Of a DNA stretch of 64,000 nt, positions 58,019 through 64,000 are shown in pieces. The stretch comes from Protaetiibacter intestinalis. Lineage in GTDB: Bacteria; Actinomycetota; Actinomycetes; Actinomycetales; Microbacteriaceae. Position 1 is the first letter of the stretch. The number at the start of each line of letters is the position of its first letter. Made by a program: the position numbers and the translations under genes. Location of the stretch: contig NZ_CP032630.1 of the NCBI RefSeq assembly GCF_003627075.1, positions 2,852,001 to 2,916,000 on the forward strand, read 5' to 3'. The notes under the pieces were generated by a model. That model saw only the letters and a list, made by a program, of their open reading frames with translations, did not search any database and was not told the DNA's origin.

Positions 58019-59115
58019 TCGAGGTAGAACACGCCGACCGCGGCCGCGACGAACAGCGCGCCGATGATCCAGAACCGCACCACGACGGTGATCTCCGCCC
58101 AGCCCTTGAGCTCGAAGTGGTGATGCAGCGGGCTCATCAGGAACACCCGCCTGCCCTGGCCGTAACGCCACTTGGTGATCTTGAACCAGGTGCGCTGCAC
58201 GATGACCGAGCCCGTGGTGATGAGGAAGAGCCCGCCGATGAGCACGAGCAGCAGCTCGGTGCGGGTGAGGATGGCGAGCGCCGCGAGCGAGCCGCCGAGC
58301 GCGAGCGAGCCGGTGTCGCCCATGAACAGCTGCGCGGGCGAGGTGTTCCACCACAGGAACCCGACGAGGCTGCCCGCGATGGCGGCGGAGACGACCGCGA
58401 GGTCGATGGGATCGCGCACCTCGTAGCACTTGTAGTAGACGTCGGGGTCGATGTTGACGTTGAAGCACGACTGGTTGAACTGCCAGAAGGCGATGAAGAT
58501 GTACGCCGACACCGAGAAGATCGCGGCCCCCGAGGCGAGGCCGTCGAGGCCGTCGGCCACGTTCACGCCGTTGGATGCCGACACCGTGATGATGTTGACC
58601 CAGACGAGGAACAGGATGACGCCGATCACGGGTCCGAAGGCGAAGAGGTCGAGCCAGCCGATGTCGCGCACGCCCGAGATGAAGGTCGACGCCGGGGTGA
58701 GGCCGTTCTCGTCGGGGAAGCCGAGCGCGAGCAGGGCGAAGACCGTGGCGATGATGGCCTGCCCGGCGATCTTCGACCAGCCGCCGAGGCCGAGGCTGCG
58801 CTGCTTGCGGGTCTTCAGGAAGTCGTCGACGAAGCCGACGAGACCGAGGCCCACCATCATCCCGAGCACGAGCGTCGCGACCATCGTGAGCGGGGTCTCG
58901 GTCACGAGGTGCCCCACGAGGTAGCCGAGCACGGACCCCGTGATGAAGACGATGCCGCCCATCGTGGGCGTGCCGCGCTTGGTGTGGTGCGACTGCGGGC
59001 CGTCGTCGCGGATGAACTGGCCCCAGCCGAGCCGCTTGAACAGGCGGATCCAGAGCGGTGTCGTGAAGAGCGTGAAGACGAGCGAGAAGGCGCCCGCGAT
59101 GAGCAGTGTGATCAC
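58003..59115 (-). CDS. mraY: phospho-N-acetylmuramoyl-pentapeptide-transferase
   Basis: 370-aa membrane enzyme producing lipid I. Ten hydrophobic segments. Catalytic/Mg motifs: [44 protein letters not shown] and [12 protein letters not shown]. The N-terminal [19 protein letters not shown] is typical. GTG start overlaps the murF stop codon. Confidence 0.97.
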   Translation of the reverse strand: MITLLIAGAFSLVFTLFTTPLWIRLFKRLGWGQFIRDDGPQSHHTKRGTPTMGGIVFITGSVLGYLVGHLVTETPLTMVATLVLGMMVGLGLVGFVDDFLKTRKQRSLGLGGWSKIAGQAIIATVFALLALGFPDENGLTPASTFISGVRDIGWLDLFAFGPVIGVILFLVWVNIITVSASNGVNVADGLDGLASGAAIFSVSAYIFIAFWQFNQSCFNVNIDPDVYYKCYEVRDPIDLAVVSAAIAGSLVGFLWWNTSPAQLFMGDTGSLALGGSLAALAILTRTELLLVLIGGLFLITTGSVIVQRTWFKITKWRYGQGRRVFLMSPLHHHFELKGWAEITVVVRFWIIGALFVAAAVGVFYLEWISR

Positions 59116-60527
59116 GAGTCGGCCCCCGTCGCCGCGAGCCGGTCGCCGAGGAAGCGCAGGCCCGCCGAGTTCGACGACTTCACGAGCACGATGTCGCCTG
59201 ACCGCAGTTCGTCACGGAGCACATCGTAGGCGGCGTCGGCATCCGCCACGAGCACCGACTCCCCGTCCCACGAACCCTCGAGCCCGGCGGCGGCGTGGAT
59301 GTGGCGGGCCGCGTCGCCGACGACGACGAGCTTGCGGATGTCGAGCCGCACCACGAGGCGGCCGATCCGGTCGTGCTCCTCCTGGGCGTACTCGCCGAGC
59401 TCGGCCATCTCGCCGAGCACCGCGACCGTGCGGCGGCCCTCGGGGCGCGCGATCTGCGCGAGCGTCTTGAGCGCGGCGGCGACCGAGTCGGGGCTCGCGT
59501 TGTAGGCGTCGTTGACGACCGTGACGCCGTCCGGCCGCTCGAAGAGCTCCATGCGCCAGCGTTCGGCGCGCGGCACGGCCTCGATCGCCGCGATCGCGCG
59601 ATCGAGGTCGATGCCGAGCTCGCGCACCACCGCGATCGCCGCGAGGGCGTTCATGACGTGGTGCTCGCCGAGGATGCGCAGCCCGACCGGCCGGCGCACC
59701 CCGTCGACGACGAGGGTGAAGCGGGTGCCGGCTGCGGTCGCCTCGACGTCCTCGGCGCGCACCTCGGCCCCGGGAGCTTGTCCGAAGGTCACGACGCGCG
59801 CGGCCGTGCGCCCCGCCATGCGGGCCACGCGGTCGTCGTCGGCGTTGAGCACCGCGACGGCCGTCTCGGGCAGCTCGACGACCATCTCGGCCTTCGCCTC
59901 CTCGGTGGCGTCGATGCCGCCGAAGCCGCCCGCGTGCGCGAGGCCGACCTTGAGCACGACCCCGATGTCGGGGCGGGCGATCGAGACGAGCCGGGCGATC
60001 TTGCCCGCCCCGCTCGCCCCCATCTCGACGACGAGGAAGCGCGTGTCGTGGTCGATGCGCAGCATCGAGATGGGCGCGCCCACCTGGTTGTTGAAGGAGT
60101 CGCGCGGGGCGACCGTCGGGCCCTCCTCGGCGAGGATCGCGCGCAGCAGGTTCTTCGTCGTGGTCTTGCCGTTCGAGCCGGTGACGCCCACCACCCGGAG
60201 GCGACCGCCCGCGCGCACGCGCGCCACGACCTCCCGGGCGAGCTCGCCGAGCGCCTCGAGGCCGTCGGCCACCACGAGCTGCGGCACCTCGAGCCCGAGG
60301 TCCTCCCGGCACACGACGAACGCCGCGCCCGCCTCGACCGCGGCCGGGGCGAACAGGTGGCCGTCGGTCACCTCGCCGGGCAAGGCGAAGAAGATCGAGC
60401 CCGCGGAGACGAGCCGCGAATCCGTCTCCACACCGCCGTCCACGACCGTCCGCGCGTCCGTGTCCGCGGGGAGCAGGAGCTCGCCCCCGAGCAGTTCGGC
60501 CAGCTCGTCGAGCCGGAACGGGATCAT
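59112..60527 (-). CDS. murF: UDP-MurNAc-tripeptide--D-alanyl-D-alanine ligase
   Basis: 471-aa Mur ligase adding D-Ala-D-Ala to the tripeptide. Motifs: [21 protein letters not shown] loop [39 protein letters not shown]. The ATG overlaps the stop of a 13-codon mini-ORF and has GGAGG 7 nt upstream inside it. Its substrate needs MurE, whose gene is not in the cluster. Confidence 0.96.
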   Translation of the reverse strand: MIPFRLDELAELLGGELLLPADTDARTVVDGGVETDSRLVSAGSIFFALPGEVTDGHLFAPAAVEAGAAFVVCREDLGLEVPQLVVADGLEALGELAREVVARVRAGGRLRVVGVTGSNGKTTTKNLLRAILAEEGPTVAPRDSFNNQVGAPISMLRIDHDTRFLVVEMGASGAGKIARLVSIARPDIGVVLKVGLAHAGGFGGIDATEEAKAEMVVELPETAVAVLNADDDRVARMAGRTAARVVTFGQAPGAEVRAEDVEATAAGTRFTLVVDGVRRPVGLRILGEHHVMNALAAIAVVRELGIDLDRAIAAIEAVPRAERWRMELFERPDGVTVVNDAYNASPDSVAAALKTLAQIARPEGRRTVAVLGEMAELGEYAQEEHDRIGRLVVRLDIRKLVVVGDAARHIHAAAGLEGSWDGESVLVADADAAYDVLRDELRSGDIVLVKSSNSAGLRFLGDRLAATGADS

Positions 60528-60565
60528 GCGGCGTCCTCCGGGATCGAGGGGTGCCGTGAGCTCAC
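60524..60565 (-). pseudogene. 13-codon mini-ORF at the murE position, possible murE remnant
   Basis: GTG start with AGGAGG (60575-60580) 9 nt upstream, encoding [13 protein letters not shown], stop TGA overlapping the murF ATG as ATGA. It fills the 75-bp ftsI-murF gap, where murE (about 1500 bp) normally is. It looks like an in-frame deletion that kept the ribosome-binding site and the coupling to murF. A leader peptide for murF is another reading. Too short for homology proof. Confidence 0.45.
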
Positions 60566-60602
60566 GCTGCTCGGCCTCCTGTGGGTCTGTCGGCGGGCGC
60601 TC

Positions 60603-62369
60603 TCACCAGGTGAGCGGGATGCTCGGGGCGGGCTCCGTCGACGGGGGGACCCGGAACGTCTTGATGACCTGCTCCGCAAGGGCGTGGAACGTGGGTGCTG
60701 CCGCTCGGGACGACTTAATCGTAGTCGGGAACGCGAAGGTCACATCGATCGCGTACTGGGGGTCGTCGGCGGGCAGCAGTCCCGCGACCGAGACGATGCG
60801 GTCGGAGGTGTAGCGGCCGCCGGCCGCGACCTCGGCGGTGCCGGACTTCGCGGCGATGCGGTAGCCCGGCACGGAGAGCGTCGGCCCGAGGTGGTAGTTC
60901 GTGACGACGTTCTCGAGGATGTTGACCGTCGTGTCGGCCGCGTACTGCGAGACGACGCGCTCGCCCTCGGGGGTCGGCGCCGCGGTGTAGCTGCCGTCGG
61001 GGTGCTCGCAGCCGTCGACGAGGGTCAGCGGGATGCGCACGCCGTGGTTGCCGATCGTCTGGTACATGCTCATGACCTGCGCGCTCGTCGCCGTCATGCC
61101 CTGGCCGAACTGCTGGGTCACCGCGGTGACCGGGTCGGTCGAGTCGACGCCGTGCACCGTGCCGGCCTCCTCGCCGAGGAAGTCGGCGCCGGTCGGCGAT
61201 CCGAAGCCGAAGGCCTTCAGGTAGTCGATGCGGTCGGCGAGCGGCTGGCGCTCGGTGAGCATGCCGATGCCGATGTTGGAGGAGTTCACGAGGATGCCGG
61301 CGACGGTGTAGTTGACCGCGTCGTGCGCCCAGGAGTCGTGGATGACGTCCTTGCCGATGTAGTAGGCGGAGGGCACCGTGAGCTGCGTGTCGGCCGTGAT
61401 GACGCCCGCGTCGAGCATGCCCGCGACGGTCGCCGTCTTGATGAGCGAGCCGGGCTCGTACGGCGCCGTGAAGATGCGCGAACCGGAGTCGTCGGCCGAG
61501 GCGGAGTTGAGGTCGTTCGGGTCGATCGAGGGCCAGTCGGCGGCGGCGACGATGCGGCCCGTCTTCACCTCGACGACCATGGCGGTTCCCCAGCGGGCGC
61601 CGATCGCGGTGCCCTGCTCGGCGAGCGCCTGCTGGGCGAACCACTGCAGGTCGGCGTCGATCGTGAGGTGCACGGTGCCGCCGTCGACGGCCGGGGTCTC
61701 CACGACCTCCGAGCCCGGCATCCGCACGCCGTCGGCGCTGTAGGCGTACTCCGTCGTGCCGTTCGTGGACGCGAGGCACTCGTTCCACTTGAGCTCGGTG
61801 CCCGAGAGCGCACCGTCGGTGCCCATGAGGCCCACGAGGTTGCCGGCGATGGCGCCGTTCGGGTAGCTGCGGGCCGGCTGCGGCTCGCTGTACACCCACG
61901 GGATGCGCAGGGCCGTGACGGCACGGAACACGTCGAGCTTGACCGACTTCACGAGGTACACGAAGTCGGAGTCGGGGTCGGAGGTGAGCGCCGTCGTGAG
62001 CTGCTGGATGTCGGCGCCCGTGAGCTGGGCGATCTCGTTCACGGCGTCGGAGAAGCTCACGTCGACGCGCTTGTTCTCGCCGTCGACCTTCTCGACGCGC
62101 TGGAAGCCGGCGAGGTCGACGAGCTTCGGGGACGCCGTGATGTTGAAGCGGTCGACGCTCGTCGCGAGCACGGTGCCGTTGGCGTCGACGATGCTGCCGC
62201 GGGTGCCCCAGATCGTCGCGCTCGTGTAGTTGCTGCCCGCGATCGTGCTGAGCGTCTCGGCGCGCACGACCTGGATGTCGACGAGCCGCACCCCGAAGAC
62301 CACGATCACGACGAAGACGGCGACGAGCGCCAGGGTGAGCCGGCGGCGGCTTCCTCGTGCGGTGATCAC
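60603..62369 (-). CDS. ftsI: septal penicillin-binding protein (transpeptidase)
   Basis: 588-aa class B PBP. N-terminal membrane segment (about 12-32, LALVAVFVVIVVFGVRLVDI) and the pedestal domain (GTRGSIVDANGTVLA). Transpeptidase motifs: EPGSLIKT (SxxK), the SxN-like NSSNIG and KSGTAE (KTG-type with Ser). No PASTA domain. 13 bp after ftsL. It pairs with FtsW. Penicillin-type antibiotics would target the serine. Confidence 0.95.
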   Translation of the reverse strand: MITARGSRRRLTLALVAVFVVIVVFGVRLVDIQVVRAETLSTIAGSNYTSATIWGTRGSIVDANGTVLATSVDRFNITASPKLVDLAGFQRVEKVDGENKRVDVSFSDAVNEIAQLTGADIQQLTTALTSDPDSDFVYLVKSVKLDVFRAVTALRIPWVYSEPQPARSYPNGAIAGNLVGLMGTDGALSGTELKWNECLASTNGTTEYAYSADGVRMPGSEVVETPAVDGGTVHLTIDADLQWFAQQALAEQGTAIGARWGTAMVVEVKTGRIVAAADWPSIDPNDLNSASADDSGSRIFTAPYEPGSLIKTATVAGMLDAGVITADTQLTVPSAYYIGKDVIHDSWAHDAVNYTVAGILVNSSNIGIGMLTERQPLADRIDYLKAFGFGSPTGADFLGEEAGTVHGVDSTDPVTAVTQQFGQGMTATSAQVMSMYQTIGNHGVRIPLTLVDGCEHPDGSYTAAPTPEGERVVSQYAADTTVNILENVVTNYHLGPTLSVPGYRIAAKSGTAEVAAGGRYTSDRIVSVAGLLPADDPQYAIDVTFAFPTTIKSSRAAAPTFHALAEQVIKTFRVPPSTEPAPSIPLTW

Positions 62370-62382
62370 TGTGCTCCTGCCG

Positions 62383-62991
62383 TCAGCGGGTCGTGGGCGA
62401 CGGTAGCGTGCCCGGGGTCGACGTCACGGGAGCGACACCCGAGACCGCGCCCGCCGCCGCATCCGGGGTCGTCACGAGGGCGGCGCCGTCGTCGCCCTGC
62501 TGGGCGGCCGCGATCGTCGCGGGGTCGAGCAGGGTCGAGCCGTCGGCGAGGAGCGAGTTGCCGATGAGGTTGCCGCCCGAGCCCACGATCTGGCCCTTCG
62601 GCGCGGCCGAGACGCCGAGCGCCTGGCCGGTTGCGACGTCGAGGAAGACGGGGTTGCCGCTCGTGACCATGCCGAGCGCGGTGGCGTTCTGGATGAGGCT
62701 CTGGGTGGAGCTCAGCTGCTCGAGGTCCTCCTGGGCGGCGTGCTGCTCGCGGAGCAGGTTGCGCTTCTCGGTCTGCAGCGCCGAGATCTGGTACGCGCCG
62801 TCGGCGAGCACGATGCTCATGAGCAGCTGGGCCAGCAGGATCGCACCGATGCCGCCCACCGCGACGAGCGCCGCGTAGATGCGCGGCCGCGCACGGCGCT
62901 GGGCCCGGGTGGGGGCGATGTCGAGGTGCCGGCGCGGCGCCTCCCGGGGGGCGGATGCCGGCTGCAGCACGGCCTCGGCGACGGCGCTCAT
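62383..62991 (-). CDS. ftsL: FtsL-like septum protein with long C-terminal tail
   Basis: 202 aa; FtsL proteins are usually 100-130. Basic N-terminus ([14 protein letters not shown]), a membrane segment at about 39-61 ([24 protein letters not shown]), then a short coiled coil ([25 protein letters not shown]). The remaining 100 residues are low-complexity Ala/Gly/Thr. The call rests on position between rsmH and ftsI and on topology; sequence conservation is always low. ATG overlaps the rsmH stop. Confidence 0.8.
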   Translation of the reverse strand: MSAVAEAVLQPASAPREAPRRHLDIAPTRAQRRARPRIYAALVAVGGIGAILLAQLLMSIVLADGAYQISALQTEKRNLLREQHAAQEDLEQLSSTQSLIQNATALGMVTSGNPVFLDVATGQALGVSAAPKGQIVGSGGNLIGNSLLADGSTLLDPATIAAAQQGDDGAALVTTPDAAAGAVSGVAPVTSTPGTLPSPTTR

Positions 62992-63938
62992 GCGGCCTCC
63001 CTGATCCTCTCCGCGGCACGCAGCCGCACGGGCGTCGCCCGCGGGTTGCGGGCGCGCTCCTCGTCGTCGGCGAGCTCCGCCCCGCGCACCAGCAGGCGCA
63101 GCTCGGGGGCGTGCTCGGGCAGTTCCACCGGCAGCCCGCGCGGGGCGGTCGAGGTCGACCTGGTCTGCAGTTCGCGCTTCACGATGCGGTCCTCGAGGGA
63201 CTGGTAGGCGAGCACGACGATGCGGCCGCCTACCTCGAGGGCGTCGAGCGCGGCCGGGATCGCCCGCTCGAGCACGGCGAGCTCCTGGTTGACCTCGATG
63301 CGCAGCGCCTGGAAGACGCGCTTGGACTGGTGACCGGCGCGGCGGGCGGCCGCGGGGGTCGCGGCGTCGATGATCGCCACGAGCCGTGCCGAGGTCTCGA
63401 TGGGGGCGCTCCGGCGCTCCTCCACGATGCGGCGCGCGTAGCGCGGGGCGAGCTTCTCGTCGCCGTACTCCCAGAAGATGCGGCGCAGCTCGGCCTCGTC
63501 GTACTCGGCGAGCACGCGTGCGGCGGTCAGCTCGGCCGTGTCGTCCATCCGCATGTCGAGCGGCGCGTCCTGCGCGTAGGAGAAGCCGCGCTCGGCCTGG
63601 TCCAGCTGCATCGAGGAGACGCCGAGGTCGAACAGGATGCCGGCGACGCGCGCGATGCCGAGCCCCTCGAGCGCCTCGTCGAGCCGGTCGTACACGGTGT
63701 GCACGAGGTGCACGCGGTCGCCGAACCGGGCGAGGCGCTCCCCCGCGAGGGCGAGGGCGTGACGGTCGCGGTCGAGACCGACGAGCTGGATGCGCTCGAA
63801 GCGCTCGAGCAGCGCCTCGGAGTGACCGCCGAGCCCGAGCGTCGCGTCGACGACGACGGCGCCCGGCGCCTCGAGCGCGGGCGCGAGCAGCTCGATGCAG
63901 CGCTCGAGCAGGACGGGGACGTGGAGCTGATCTGCCAT
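62988..63938 (-). CDS. rsmH: 16S rRNA (cytosine1402-N4)-methyltransferase
   Basis: 316-aa SAM-dependent enzyme methylating 16S rRNA near the P site, the usual first or second gene of the division cluster. Motifs: [67 protein letters not shown] at 63938. mraZ would be expected upstream. Confidence 0.96.
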   Translation of the reverse strand: MADQLHVPVLLERCIELLAPALEAPGAVVVDATLGLGGHSEALLERFERIQLVGLDRDRHALALAGERLARFGDRVHLVHTVYDRLDEALEGLGIARVAGILFDLGVSSMQLDQAERGFSYAQDAPLDMRMDDTAELTAARVLAEYDEAELRRIFWEYGDEKLAPRYARRIVEERRSAPIETSARLVAIIDAATPAAARRAGHQSKRVFQALRIEVNQELAVLERAIPAALDALEVGGRIVVLAYQSLEDRIVKRELQTRSTSTAPRGLPVELPEHAPELRLLVRGAELADDEERARNPRATPVRLRAAERIREAA

Positions 63939-64000
63939 GGCGGTGGGGCCGGTCCCCCGGATCCGATCCCCATCCGCTGCGACCTGGCACCGGGGAAGGT
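63939..64000 (-). other. 62 bp upstream of rsmH to the right edge
   Basis: No stop codon of an upstream mraZ is visible on the minus strand in any frame, so whether mraZ lies here or further away cannot be said. No promoter is clear. Confidence 0.3.

Overview
The window is 64 kb of a single high-GC actinobacterial chromosome. Several things point to Microbacteriaceae: actinobacteria-only families (DUF3159, DUF3710, DUF3093, DUF4193, DUF4191, DUF3043, SepH, DivIVA/Wag31), a QcrCAB/CtaCDEF respiratory supercomplex, a principal sigma factor with a long Lys/Ala/Thr and acidic N-terminus, many GTG starts, and frequent GGATGC/GCATCC motifs. Gene order also follows known actinobacterial blocks (sigA region; lipAB-trpD-ctaE-qcrCAB; ftsZ/mur cluster). 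I see no rRNA, tRNA, CRISPR array, prophage or insertion sequence. No gap between genes exceeds about 210 bp.

Layout. 1-7.3 kb: aconitase (cut by the left edge), with a perfect palindrome in its promoter region; a DUF3159-DUF3710-dut operon; DUF3093; DUF4193; the divisome factor sepH; a phosphodiesterase. 7.3-12.7 kb: convergent topoisomerase IV genes parC and parE around a 19-bp inverted repeat, then a secreted CAP protein. 12.8-19.4 kb: a small zinc-ribbon-like protein, two overlapping alanine-racemase-like genes, a CofE-like protein, the principal sigma factor, an MFS transporter and a PAC2 protein. 19.5-28.9 kb: leucyl aminopeptidase, lipoamide dehydrogenase, the E2 acyltransferase, a kinase-like membrane protein, lipB-lipA, DUF4191 and trpD. 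29-37.4 kb: ctaE-qcrCAB and ctaCDF with a GNAT gene, then erpA. 37.5-47.6 kb: M20 peptidase, DUF3043, pyrD, nrdR, hisD, flavin reductase, dnaE, rluD. 47.5-64 kb: lspA, divIVA, sepF, yggS and the division/cell-wall cluster, all on the minus strand (read in order: rsmH-ftsL-ftsI-murF-mraY-murD-ftsW-murG-murC-ftsQ-ftsZ-yggS-sepF-divIVA-lspA-rluD).

How the genes work together. The E2/E3 genes need lipoate, supplied by lipB/lipA next to them. The erpA product would mature Fe-S proteins such as aconitase, LipA and the Rieske protein. QcrCAB and CtaCDEF form the main respiratory branch. The last 16 kb makes peptidoglycan precursors and the septum.

Most interesting points. (1) The two adjacent alanine-racemase-like proteins have complementary losses: one keeps the C-terminal domain and catalytic Tyr but has Arg at the PLP-lysine position and almost no barrel; the other keeps the barrel and PLP-lysine but has Ser at the Tyr position. 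Because Alr active sites are shared between two subunits, this looks like an obligate heterodimer. (2) murE is missing from its place between ftsI and murF; a 13-codon mini-ORF with a strong Shine-Dalgarno remains there. pgeF and yggT are also missing from the ftsZ-divIVA interval. (3) At least sixteen genes have a -10-like box ending 6-7 nt before the start codon, the signature of leaderless transcripts. (4) Eight of nine convergent gene pairs end either in a tiny palindrome made from the two stop codons or in a long perfect inverted repeat.
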